This document shows positions 1-6,777 of a stretch of DNA of 8,923 bases, one piece after another. Every line of letters begins with the position of its first letter. Within the stretch, counting starts at the first letter, position 1. This stretch comes from Anaerolineae bacterium (GTDB lineage Bacteria; Chloroflexota; Anaerolineae; JAADDB01): contig WFQT01000085.1 of assembly GCA_015486895.1 (NCBI GenBank), forward strand, positions 1 to 8,923, read 5' to 3'. The notes under the pieces are model-generated. The model had not been told where the DNA came from. It searched no databases and saw only the letters and a program-made list of their open reading frames with translations. The position numbers and the translations under genes were made by a program.

Positions 1-408
1 CGGATTCACATCGGCATGGCAGTTGCCATTCCTGATGGCCTATTGGTACCGGTGATCCGCGATGCAGATGAGAAGAACTTGCTGGGTTTAGCACGGATAG
101 TCAACGATTTGGCAGAACGGGCCCGATTAGGTAAGCTTTCTCCAGACGAACTATCCGGTAGCACGTTTTCTATCACAAACCACGGTACGGGTGGCAGCCT
201 GTTCGCTGCCCCGGTGATCAACCAGCCCAATGTGGGCATTTTAGGCGTGGGCATCATCCAAAAACGCGTGGTAGTGATCAACGATGCCATTGCTATCCGG
301 CCCATGGTCTATCTGAGTCTTTCTTTCGACCACCGAGCTGTGGATGGCGCCGGTGCCGACCGCTTTTTGATGGCGATCAAAGAGGCGCTGGAAAACTGGA
401 CAGAGTAG
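1..408 (+). CDS. Dihydrolipoamide acyltransferase (E2) of a 2-oxoacid dehydrogenase complex, C-terminal part (5' truncated by window)
   Basis: The reading frame is open from base 1 to the TAG at 406-408 and gives the last 135 residues of an E2 catalytic domain. E2 transfers an acyl group from lipoyl-lysine to CoA in the cytoplasmic pyruvate, 2-oxoglutarate or branched-chain 2-oxoacid dehydrogenase complex. The diagnostic active-site motif DHRAVDG is present with His111 and Asp115 (window-relative). Before it come the typical STFSITNHG strand at about residues 54-62 and the PVINQPNVGILGVG segment at 71-84. The lipoyl and E1/E3-binding domains lie outside the window. The gene for E3 follows 239 nt downstream, supporting a dehydrogenase cluster whose E1 genes probably lie upstream. 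Substrate cannot be decided from this fragment. The internal ATG at 16 is not a start because the conserved fold continues upstream of it. Confidence 0.95.
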   Translation, partial: RIHIGMAVAIPDGLLVPVIRDADEKNLLGLARIVNDLAERARLGKLSPDELSGSTFSITNHGTGGSLFAAPVINQPNVGILGVGIIQKRVVVINDAIAIRPMVYLSLSFDHRAVDGAGADRFLMAIKEALENWTE

Positions 409-443
409 GAGCAAGGCTCCAGGAAATTGAGAAGATACAATTT

Positions 444-590
444 CTGTGGCTACTCAGCCCAGCGACTCTAAGCCACAGCAACGTCTGCAAAATCGCCCGG
501 CGGCGTTTGGCATGCAACTGCGCAGGCAGGTTTCGCAACTGTGGCAGCGATTTCCAATCGCCGGACGACGCAGGCTGAGTAGGCCCAGTG
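444..590. repeat. Intergenic inverted-repeat element (REP/MITE-like) between E2 and lpd
   Basis: The E2-lpd gap contains a perfect 10-bp inverted repeat, CTACTCAGCC at 450-459 and GGCTGAGTAG at 573-582, bounding about 110 bp of internally repetitive sequence. A second perfect 8-bp inverted repeat, CTGTGGCT at 444-451 and AGCCACAG at 471-478, overlaps the left arm. Inside, GCAACTG occurs twice and AAATCGC (489-495 region) has an inverted partner GCGATTT near 546-552. No protein of its own is supported. The structure resembles a non-autonomous palindromic intergenic element. No target-site duplication was recognised, so mobility is not shown. Confidence 0.5.
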
Positions 591-647
591 ACCAAAACAA
601 AAACCGATAGCGCTCAGCGTTTGAGTTCGTGAAGAGGAGTTAAACTC

Positions 648-2051
648 ATGAGTGACAACAAAGTCTATAATGTCGTTATCCTTGGCGGTGGTCCCGGCGG
701 CTACGTGGCTGCCATTCGGGCTGCTCAGTTAGGCTTGCAGGCAGCCATTGTAGAAAAGGAGGCATTAGGCGGCATCTGCTTGAATTGGGGATGTATTCCC
801 ACTAAAGCATTGTTGCGGAATGCCGAGTTGATGCACACGTTGCAACATCGACAGAAGGAATTCGGCTTTAGCTTCAATAATTTCCATGCGGACTATAGCG
901 TGGCGATGAGTCGTAGCCGCAAAGCCTCGGAGCGATTGGTCAAAGGCGTTGGTTTCCTGATGCGCAAGAACAAAGTGGACGTGTACAACGGCGTGGGTAA
1001 GCTGCTCTCTCCCACACAGGTTGCTGTGACCAACGATAAAGGGCACACAGAAGTGTTGACCACTCATGATATCATCGTGGCTACCGGCGCCCGGCCGCGC
1101 GCTATCCGCGGCATGGAAGTGGATGGCAAGACGGTAGTCACTTACCGCCAGGCTATCGTGCAAAAGGATCTGCCCAAATCGGCCCTTATCATCGGTGCTG
1201 GGGCCATCGGCGTGGAATTTGCCTATATCTGGCACAATTACGGCGTGGACGTCACCATCGTGGAAATGCTGCCCCGAGTGGTGCCTTTAGAGGACGAAGA
1301 AGTTAGCAAGGAACTGGCTCGGGCGTTCCGTAAATTAGGCATCAAAACCCATGTTAATAGCAAAGTCGTCGATTTGAAGACAGAAAAAGATGGAGCCCAC
1401 GTCACCATTGAAGGACCGGATGGTCAGCAGACCTTGCACACCGATGAAGTACTGGTCTCCATCGGTGTGCAGCCTAATTCGGACAACATTGGCTTAGAGA
1501 CGTTAGATGTACACACTGAGCGCGGCTTTATTGCCATTGATGAGAGAATGCAGACGAATGTCAACGGCATTTACGCCGTTGGCGATGTAACGGGTAAAGC
1601 AATGTTAGCTCATGTGGCTCAGGCTCAAGGCATTGTAGCCGCAGAAAACATTGCCGGGGTAGATACGGTTGTCTTGGATTACGCCATGATGCCGCATGCT
1701 ACCTATACCCAGCCTCAAATTGCCAGTTTTGGCCTCACGGAGGCTCAAGCTCGCGAGCAAGGGTACGAGATAAACGTGGGCAAATTCCCATTTCAGCCTA
1801 ACGGCAAAGCGTTGGGCCTGGGCGATTACCAGGGCTTTGTGAAAATTATCGCTGACAAGCACTACGGTGAAATTTTAGGCGCCCACATGGTGGGGCCGGA
1901 GGTAACGGAGCTATTGCCGGAGTTGACATTAGCCCGCATGTGGGAGCTGACGCCCAACGAAATCGCTCGCAATGTGCATGCGCACCCGACCCTTTCCGAG
2001 GTTGTCATGGAAGCAGCCCACGCCGTGGAGGGTAAAGCAATTCATATGTGA
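648..2051 (+). CDS. lpdA: Dihydrolipoyl dehydrogenase (E3, lipoamide dehydrogenase)
   Basis: E3 is a cytoplasmic FAD flavoprotein that reoxidises the dihydrolipoyl group of E2 with NAD+. The 467-residue product has the family's usual length and all its landmarks: the FAD Rossmann motif GGGPGG at 13-18, the redox-active disulfide in GGICLNWGCIPTK (Cys44 and Cys49), ATGARP at 145-150, the NAD-binding GAGAIG at 183-188, the second FAD motif AVGD at 310-313, and the C-terminal HAHPTLSE with catalytic His446 and Glu451. The ATG at 648 follows an AGAGGAG ribosome-binding site (633-639) with an 8-nt spacer and puts the FAD motif at the normal distance from the N terminus. It sits downstream of E2, so it most likely serves that complex, although one E3 can also serve several complexes and the glycine cleavage system. 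The sequence is intact and nothing looks abnormal. Confidence 0.98.
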   Translation: MSDNKVYNVVILGGGPGGYVAAIRAAQLGLQAAIVEKEALGGICLNWGCIPTKALLRNAELMHTLQHRQKEFGFSFNNFHADYSVAMSRSRKASERLVKGVGFLMRKNKVDVYNGVGKLLSPTQVAVTNDKGHTEVLTTHDIIVATGARPRAIRGMEVDGKTVVTYRQAIVQKDLPKSALIIGAGAIGVEFAYIWHNYGVDVTIVEMLPRVVPLEDEEVSKELARAFRKLGIKTHVNSKVVDLKTEKDGAHVTIEGPDGQQTLHTDEVLVSIGVQPNSDNIGLETLDVHTERGFIAIDERMQTNVNGIYAVGDVTGKAMLAHVAQAQGIVAAENIAGVDTVVLDYAMMPHATYTQPQIASFGLTEAQAREQGYEINVGKFPFQPNGKALGLGDYQGFVKIIADKHYGEILGAHMVGPEVTELLPELTLARMWELTPNEIARNVHAHPTLSEVVMEAAHAVEGKAIHM

Positions 2052-2141
2052 GTCCGTAGCATCGCGCGGTAATTATGCCCATGAGCGCAATAGGTGATAT
2101 TTTTATGTGGGATAGGAAATTGAAGCATGGATAGGGGAAAC

Positions 2142-3092
2142 ATGGAAAAGGTTGCCTTCATTTTCCCCGGCCAAGGTTCTCAATTTGTAGGCATGGGGAA
2201 ATCGTTAGCCGAAACGTACCCGCTGGCCAGGGAGACTTTTGCCGAGGCGGATGACTTGCTGGGCTTTCCGCTTAGCAAGCTTTGCTTCGACGGCCCGGAG
2301 GCGCAGCTAAACGACACGATTAACACCCAGCCGGCGCTCTTCGTCGTTAGTATGGCTGTGTGGCGGGTATTACAAGAACAACTGCCACAATTGCAGCCGG
2401 CAGCGATGGCAGGGCACAGCTTGGGTGAATACTCAGCGCTGGCGGCAGCCGGTGCCCTGTCTTTCGCCGAGGCGCTGTCGCTAATTCGGGAACGGGGTCG
2501 ACTGATGAAACAAGCCGGCGAGATTTCTCCGGGAGGCATGGCGGCTATCCTCGGCTTGGATACAGAGCAGGTAGAAGCTATTTGCCACCAGGCCAGTGAT
2601 AGCCAAACGGCTGTTCAGGTGGCAAATGATAACTGCCCCGGTCAAGTCGTCATTTCCGGGCACAAAGAGGCTGTGGCCCGGGCATTGCCCTTGGCCCAGG
2701 AAGCAGGTGCCCGCCGAGTGGTGCCGCTGGCCATCAGCATCGCTGCTCACTCACCACTCATGGTGCCCGTGACAGATGAATTTACCGCCGTCATTGAATC
2801 GATCAACTTCCGCCCGCCAGTAGTGCCAGTTGTCGCTAACGCCAGCGCTGCCCCGGTGCATAATCTCGGGGAGATGAAACGATTGCTGGCTGCCCAACTG
2901 ACTTCGCCAGTCCTCTGGACAGAGTCGGTGCACTATTTGTTAGAAGAAGGGGTCAATACCTTTGTGGAAATCGGGCCGGGGAACGTGTTGACTGGATTGA
3001 TCAAACGAATCCATCGGCAAAGCAAGCGCTTTAGCTTAGGTACGGCAGAGACTGTTAAGGCATTTGTCCAAAGCATGGGAGGGAGAGCATGA
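2142..3092 (+). CDS. fabD: Malonyl-CoA:ACP transacylase FabD
   Basis: FabD moves the malonyl group from CoA to acyl carrier protein, supplying the extender unit of type II fatty acid synthesis. From the Met at 2142 the product has 316 residues, close to the usual ~310. It shows FPGQGSQ at 8-14, the nucleophile motif GHSLGE with Ser93, the substrate-carboxylate arginine Arg118 in ERGRLM, and the catalytic histidine His203 in AAHSPLM. An in-frame ATG at 2127 would add five residues and has an AGGA 9 nt upstream. I prefer 2142 because family members start just before the FIFPGQGSQ strand and AGGGG lies immediately before it, though that spacing is short; the choice is not certain. The stop codon overlaps the fabG start (ATGA), implying translational coupling. 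Confidence 0.96.
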   Translation: MEKVAFIFPGQGSQFVGMGKSLAETYPLARETFAEADDLLGFPLSKLCFDGPEAQLNDTINTQPALFVVSMAVWRVLQEQLPQLQPAAMAGHSLGEYSALAAAGALSFAEALSLIRERGRLMKQAGEISPGGMAAILGLDTEQVEAICHQASDSQTAVQVANDNCPGQVVISGHKEAVARALPLAQEAGARRVVPLAISIAAHSPLMVPVTDEFTAVIESINFRPPVVPVVANASAAPVHNLGEMKRLLAAQLTSPVLWTESVHYLLEEGVNTFVEIGPGNVLTGLIKRIHRQSKRFSLGTAETVKAFVQSMGGRA

Positions 3093-3838
3093 GAGGCTTG
3101 AAAGGGAAGATTGCACTGGTGACCGGTGCCTCCCGGGGCATTGGCCGGGGCATTGCTTTGCGTTTGGCAGAAGAAGGGGCTACCGTAGTCGTCAACTACA
3201 ATCACAGTGCTGAGGCGGCAGCCGATGTTGTAGCGACCATTGAGTCAGCCGGCGGCCAGGCTGTCGCCATGCAGGCAGATGTAAGCCAGTTCGCTTCAGC
3301 CCAGGCACTGGTGAAGCAAGTTAAAAAGCAATTTGGGCACCTTGATATCTTGGTGAACAATGCCGGCACGACGCGAGACAACCTTTTGCTCTTGATGAAG
3401 GAAGCAGAATGGGACACGGTAATTGAGACAAACCTGAAAAGTGTGTATAATTGCAGCAAGGCGGCTGCGCGCTTTATGATTAAACAGCGCAGCGGGCGCA
3501 TCATCAATATTACATCGGTGGTGGGCCTGGTTGGACAGGCCGGCCAGACCAATTATGCTGCTTCTAAAGCCGGCATTATCGGCTTTACTAAAAGCTTGGC
3601 GCGGGAAATCGGCTCTCGTAATGTGACAGTGAACGCCGTAGCACCAGGACTTGTGCTCACCGCGCTGACAACTGTCTTGCCGGAGGAGGCCCGGCAGCAG
3701 ATTATCGACGATACACCGCTAGGACGCATAGGCAATGCCGAAGACATTGCCGCGGCAGTGTCATTTTTAGCCTCCGATGATGCGTCATTCATTACCGGAC
3801 ATGTGTTGAGCGTTGACGGTGGGCTGGCGATGTCATAG
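3089..3838 (+). CDS. fabG: 3-oxoacyl-[ACP] reductase FabG (SDR family)
   Basis: FabG performs the NADPH-dependent reduction of 3-oxoacyl-ACP to 3-hydroxyacyl-ACP, the first reductive step of each fatty acid elongation cycle. The 249-residue product is a classical short-chain dehydrogenase. It has the TGASRGIG cofactor motif at 12-19, NNAG at 90-93, and the catalytic tetrad Asn115, Ser143, Tyr156 (in NYAASK) and Lys160. The VNAVAPG motif is at 181-187 and the C terminus ends in the usual HVLSVDGGL. The ATG at 3089 overlaps the fabD stop by 4 nt and follows GGGAGGGAG in the fabD tail. The fabD neighbour makes a fatty-acid role much more likely than another SDR activity. No acpP or fabF gene follows. 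Confidence 0.96.
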   Translation: MRGLKGKIALVTGASRGIGRGIALRLAEEGATVVVNYNHSAEAAADVVATIESAGGQAVAMQADVSQFASAQALVKQVKKQFGHLDILVNNAGTTRDNLLLLMKEAEWDTVIETNLKSVYNCSKAAARFMIKQRSGRIINITSVVGLVGQAGQTNYAASKAGIIGFTKSLAREIGSRNVTVNAVAPGLVLTALTTVLPEEARQQIIDDTPLGRIGNAEDIAAAVSFLASDDASFITGHVLSVDGGLAMS

Positions 3839-3974
3839 GGACGCGCTGCAGCCATTCTCCAGATGAGTCACGTTGTGAAGGCGGACCAGGTCACCGGTCT
3901 GCCCGGCAGCATCTCACGAGCGTAGCGGCGGGCGTTTCGTATGATTATAAAATGCAATCGCCCGTTTCTGAAAT

Positions 3975-3990
3975 GATCGGTTCGCCGATC
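3975..3990 (+). other. UUCG-capped hairpin upstream of the Asp23-family gene
   Basis: GATCGG at 3975-3980 and CCGATC at 3985-3990 form a perfect 6-bp stem around a TTCG loop, 37 nt before the Asp23-family start. No T-run follows, so it is not a typical intrinsic terminator. It could be a 5'-UTR stabilising element. The rest of the 3839-4027 gap has an AT-rich TATAAAAT (3946-3953) with no recognisable -35. Confidence 0.35.
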
Positions 3991-4027
3991 GCTATTCCCG
4001 GAGAGAGTAGGGGAGGTATGGCAAGTT

Positions 4028-4393
4028 ATGGAAGATGCCAAAGGTCGTGTCACCATCGCCTCTGATGTCTTGTTGACTATCATTCGGCGCACGGTGCTCA
4101 GCCAGCCAGGCGTGATTGCTCTCGTGGGCAAGCCACCCCATTTGACCGATGAGAGCCGCCATGCCCAAAAGGCCAAGGCAGAAGGGATCCGTCTCATTGT
4201 CGATGATAACGGCATGAGCATCGGCTTACGCTTGGTCGCGGCACGCGGTGACTCAGTAAAAGTATTAGCCGCACAAATCCAACAGAACCTGGCTCGATCT
4301 GTAGAGGAAATCACTGGATTGTCCGTGCATGCCGTAAATGTGCATATCGACGCCATTAAGGATCCCGATGCCGCGGAGCAAAATGAACCCTAA
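4028..4393 (+). CDS. Asp23/Gls24 family envelope stress response protein (DUF322)
   Basis: The 121-residue product matches the Asp23/Gls24 family by pattern. It opens with GRVTIASDVLLTIIRRTVLSQPGVIAL (about residues 6-31), continues with a charged mid-segment, and ends in the alternating GLRLVAARGDSVKVLAAQIQQNLARSVEEITGLSVHAVNVHIDAI block, where the final strand carries the typical V-x-V-x-I pattern. Some family members anchor at the inner face of the membrane and act in envelope stress responses; the biochemical function is generally unknown. No signal peptide or membrane helix is visible. GGGGAGG at 4010-4016 lies 11 nt before the ATG at 4028. An ATG at 4018 is in another frame that closes within about 50 nt. 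The gene overlaps nusB by 11 nt, an order also known in Firmicutes and Chloroflexota, which supports the call. Confidence 0.85.
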   Translation: MEDAKGRVTIASDVLLTIIRRTVLSQPGVIALVGKPPHLTDESRHAQKAKAEGIRLIVDDNGMSIGLRLVAARGDSVKVLAAQIQQNLARSVEEITGLSVHAVNVHIDAIKDPDAAEQNEP

Positions 4394-4847
4394 TATGAAG
4401 ATGCGCCATCGGGCGCGCGTATTGGCCTTGCAAGCGCTGTTTGAGCTGGATTTGACCCATCACCAGCGAGAGGATGTCATCGCCGGACGCTTAGAGCAAA
4501 GTCAGTTATCTCCCGACGCTATTGATCTTTTCTATCATTTGCTCGACGGCGTTCTCTGGGAGAGAGAACAGATAGACCAATTCATCCAGGAATTGGCCCC
4601 GGAGCGGCCGATAGAGCAGTTAGCTGTCATTGATCGCAATATTCTGCGCCTGGCCATCTGGGAGATTATTTCCCCTGATGCTAGCACACCGTATCGAGTG
4701 GTAATCAACGAGGCTGTTGAACTAGCCAAGACATTCGGCGCTGAACATACATCTCGCTTCGTCAACGGTGTATTGGGCAGCATGGTTACTCGACACAAGG
4801 ATCGCATTGCGAGTTTGCGCCGGGTTGGTCATGAACAGCATACGTGA
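4383..4847 (+). CDS. nusB: Transcription antitermination factor NusB
   Basis: NusB binds boxA RNA with NusE (ribosomal protein S10) and supports antitermination during rRNA transcription. From the ATG at 4383 the product is 154 residues, within the family's usual size. Recognition rests on the N-terminal RHRARVLALQALFELDLT (8-25), the central RPIEQLAVIDRNILRLAIWEI (75-95), and the C-terminal signature VVINEAVELAKTFGAE followed by RFVNGVLGSM (106-134). The frame is open farther upstream to an ATG at 4338, but those extra residues have no NusB character and lie inside the Asp23-family gene. GGAG at 4375-4378 precedes 4383 at a short 4-nt spacing; ATG at 4395 or 4401 is also possible. The overlap with the upstream gene suggests coupled translation. 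Confidence 0.96.
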   Translation: MNPNMKMRHRARVLALQALFELDLTHHQREDVIAGRLEQSQLSPDAIDLFYHLLDGVLWEREQIDQFIQELAPERPIEQLAVIDRNILRLAIWEIISPDASTPYRVVINEAVELAKTFGAEHTSRFVNGVLGSMVTRHKDRIASLRRVGHEQHT

Positions 4848-4983
4848 GTCAACAGGAATAGGCCTCCGGCCATTTAGCGGCACATACGCCGGCAGCTTGC
4901 CGATTGGCCCCAGGTGAGCTTACATCCCGTTCTTAATCCGCATATACGGATATACCATCTGGGCTCTGGCGTTTGTATTTTAG

Positions 4984-5055
4984 CCACAGAAAAGCACAGA
5001 ATCTCACAGATTTGGGTCGAAAGGCAAGGGAAAATATAATCCGTGCCATCTGTGG
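4984..5055. repeat. Solitary degenerate CCACAG...CTGTGG intergenic repeat
   Basis: This 72-bp segment is bounded by CCACAG (4984-4989) and CTGTGG (5050-5055). CACAGA occurs three times at an exact 10-bp step (4985, 4995, 5005), and CACAGAT (5005-5011) pairs with ATCTGTG (5048-5054). The same boundary words and the CACAGATT / AATCTGTG pairing occur in the tandem array at 8725-8923, so it looks like a diverged member of one dispersed family. It occupies the leader of the following gene. Confidence 0.55.
5012..5040 (+). promoter_or_regulatory. Candidate sigma-70-type promoter for the COG2403-like gene
   Basis: A perfect TATAAT lies at 5035-5040, with TTGGGT at 5012-5017 exactly 17 nt upstream (three of six matches to TTGACA, including TTG). 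It would give a leader of roughly 80 nt before the start codon at 5130. The whole candidate sits inside the degenerate repeat at 4984-5055. Strength of evidence is sequence match only. Confidence 0.5.
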
Positions 5056-5129
5056 TAAAGATACTTAGGTCGAGCCTAAAACGTCATTTTCGCCAGACTA
5101 CAAATACCATATTAAAGGAGGTTGTTTCA

Positions 5130-6455
5130 ATGAAGAGACAACGAGTTTTGATCATGGGTGCCGCTGGACGTGATTTTCACAACTTTAACGTCTATTTCCG
5201 CGGCAATGAGCGCTATCAGGTTGTAGCGTTCACAGCAACACAAATTCCCGACATCGAAGGGCGAACTTATCCGCCGGAATTGGCCGGCCCCGGCTATCCA
5301 GAAGGAATCCCCATCTACCCAGAAACTGAATTGAGCCGCTTGATCAAGGAATTACGCGTCGATCAAGTGGTATTCGCCTACTCCGACGTTTCCTACGAGT
5401 ATGTTATGGGCCGGGCAGCCATTGCCTTGGCTGCCGGTGCCGATTTCCGGCTACTCGGACCTAACACCATGATGCTTAATTCTACTAAGCCGGTTATTGC
5501 CGTTTGCGCTGTGCGCACCGGCTGCGGCAAGAGCCAGACTACCCGCCGGGTCGCCGATATCCTGCGCGGACAGGGTAAAAAAGTTGTTGCCGTGCGCCAT
5601 CCTATGCCTTACGGTGATCTGGCCGAACAAGCTGTGCAGCGTTTCGCAACCTACGCCGATTTAGACCGCTACCATTGCACTATCGAGGAGCGGGAGGAAT
5701 ACGAGCCACACTTAGACCGCGGCGTTATCGTTTACGCGGGCGTTGATTACGAGGCGATCTTGCGTCAGGCAGAAAAGGAAGCGGATGTCATCTTGTGGGA
5801 CGGTGGCAATAATGATTTGCCTTTCTACCGTCCCAATTTGCACATCGTCGTTGCCGACCCGCTGCGCGCTGGACACGAGTTGCGCTATTACCCCGGTGAG
5901 ACGAATCTGCGCCTGGCGGACATTGTTGTGGTTAATAAGGTGGATAGCGCTGCCGAGGAAGCGGTGCGGCAGGTAATTGACAATACCCGCAGGGTGAATC
6001 CAACGGCCACCATTTTAATCGCTGCTTCCCCCATTTTCGTGGAGGATCCGGACGCTATCGCCGGCAAGAGGGTGCTGGTCATCGAAGATGGCCCCACCTT
6101 GACTCATGGCAGCATGTCCATCGGTGCCGGTTGGGTAGCTGCTCGACGCTACGGCGCCGCTGAGATCATTGATCCTCGGCCGTATGCTGTCGGTTCCATC
6201 AAAGCTACTTACGCGAAATATCCCAACACGGGCAACGTGCTGCCCGCCATGGGTTACGGGGCCGAGCAGATCCACGAGCTGGAAGAAACGGTGAACAACG
6301 CGCCGGTAGATTTGGTGATTATCGGTACACCCATCGACTTACGCCGGGTGATGCGTATTCGCCATCCGGCAGATAGAGTGCGCTACGAGTTGCAGGTTAT
6401 CGGCCGCCCCACTTTAGCGGATATCTTGCAGCGCTGGCTTGGAGAAGGAAAGTAG
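5130..6455 (+). CDS. P-loop predicted GTPase, cyclic 2,3-diphosphoglycerate synthetase-like (COG2403 type)
   Basis: The 441-residue product starts with a Rossmann-like segment (RVLIMGAAGRDFHNFNVYF, 5-23). A P-loop NTPase core follows, with Walker A-like AVRTGCGKS at 127-135 (Lys134, Ser135), Walker B-like ILWDGGNND at 221-229 (Asp224), and a VVVNKVD guanine-specificity-like motif at 267-272. This order matches proteins annotated as predicted GTPases or cyclic 2,3-diphosphoglycerate synthetases. The archaeal enzyme of that name uses ATP to cyclise 2,3-bisphosphoglycerate, but the reaction is unproven for bacterial homologues and I do not assert it here. The first Walker A residue is Ala127 instead of Gly. 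The start at 5130 has an ideal AAGGAGG (5115-5121) with an 8-nt spacer; a GTG at 5043 would add 29 repeat-derived residues and is rejected. It is transcribed as its own unit between nusB and the thiolase operon. Confidence 0.8.
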   Translation: MKRQRVLIMGAAGRDFHNFNVYFRGNERYQVVAFTATQIPDIEGRTYPPELAGPGYPEGIPIYPETELSRLIKELRVDQVVFAYSDVSYEYVMGRAAIALAAGADFRLLGPNTMMLNSTKPVIAVCAVRTGCGKSQTTRRVADILRGQGKKVVAVRHPMPYGDLAEQAVQRFATYADLDRYHCTIEEREEYEPHLDRGVIVYAGVDYEAILRQAEKEADVILWDGGNNDLPFYRPNLHIVVADPLRAGHELRYYPGETNLRLADIVVVNKVDSAAEEAVRQVIDNTRRVNPTATILIAASPIFVEDPDAIAGKRVLVIEDGPTLTHGSMSIGAGWVAARRYGAAEIIDPRPYAVGSIKATYAKYPNTGNVLPAMGYGAEQIHELEETVNNAPVDLVIIGTPIDLRRVMRIRHPADRVRYELQVIGRPTLADILQRWLGEGK

Positions 6456-6777
6456 CTCCATTTGATCTCAGGAGATGGCAGGCAGGCTGCTCTGTCAGGT
6501 TGGAGAGAGATTATGCAAACATGTGCTAATCACGTCCTCGATAGGGCTTGGGGCTACGTCGCAGCCAACCTGCCCTATGGCTAAGCGACACACCCCCTGA
6601 AACCCCCCAGTAGATGGCCGGCGACGTCGCAGTCGGTCAACGACGACACATTTTCCCCTCTCCGAGACGGAGAGGGGATGGCTGGCCGCCCAAATGGGCG
6701 GTCAGCCGGGGGTGAGGTCCTGTTTTTCCAGATGAGGCGTTGTGCCTCACCATTACTTTCGCGGAAGGAGGTTGTCC
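6456..6777. other. 322-bp intergenic region with several foldback sequences, no gene
   Basis: I see no supported coding sequence here. From 5' to 3' it holds an imperfect foldback at 6541-6578 (ATAGGGC pairing with GCCCTAT, with further TTGG/CCAA and GGCT/AGCC pairing inside), the tandem hairpins at 6655-6707, and a smaller hairpin TGAGGC (6733-6738) with GCCTCA (6744-6749). GGTGAGG (6711-6717) can alternatively pair with CCTCACC (6745-6751), so two mutually exclusive folds are possible just before the thiolase ribosome-binding site. ACGTCGCAG occurs twice, near 6555 and 6624. No confident promoter was found. Confidence 0.6.
6655..6707. repeat. Tandem GC-rich hairpins (CCCCTCTCC...GGAGAGGGG type)
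   Basis: CCCCTCTCCG at 6655-6664 and CGGAGAGGGG at 6668-6677 form a perfect 10-bp stem with a 3-nt AGA loop. GGCTGGCCGCCC at 6680-6691 and GGGCGGTCAGCC at 6696-6707 then form a 12-bp stem with one G-T pair and an AAAT loop. Sequences of this CCCTCTCC/GGAGAGGG plus GGGTGAGG style are common palindromic intergenic repeats in many bacteria, from memory. They may also halt transcription from the upstream gene, but no T-run follows either stem on the + strand, although TTTT directly precedes the first. Confidence 0.6.

Noticed and set aside
377..595. 72-codon minus-strand frame in the E2-lpd gap
   Set aside because: It runs through the inverted-repeat element and has no domain or ribosome-binding site; explained by the repeat.
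765..1235. 156-codon minus-strand open frame inside lpd
   Set aside because: Antisense shadow of a highly conserved gene with all motifs on the + strand.
3946..3953. TATAAAAT as a promoter for Asp23-nusB
   Set aside because: No acceptable -35 lies 16-18 nt upstream; too weak to list as a promoter.
3868..4356. 162-codon minus-strand open frame
   Set aside because: It lies antisense to the Asp23-family gene, has no recognisable domain and no good ribosome-binding site.
4338..4382. Longer nusB start at 4338
   Set aside because: The extra 15 residues have no NusB similarity and fall within the end of the Asp23-family gene; 4383 fits the family start better.
5043..5129. GTG-initiated N-terminal extension of the COG2403-like protein
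   Set aside because: The 29 added residues derive from the repeat and leader, whereas the ATG at 5130 has an ideal ribosome-binding site and starts directly at the Rossmann-like strand.
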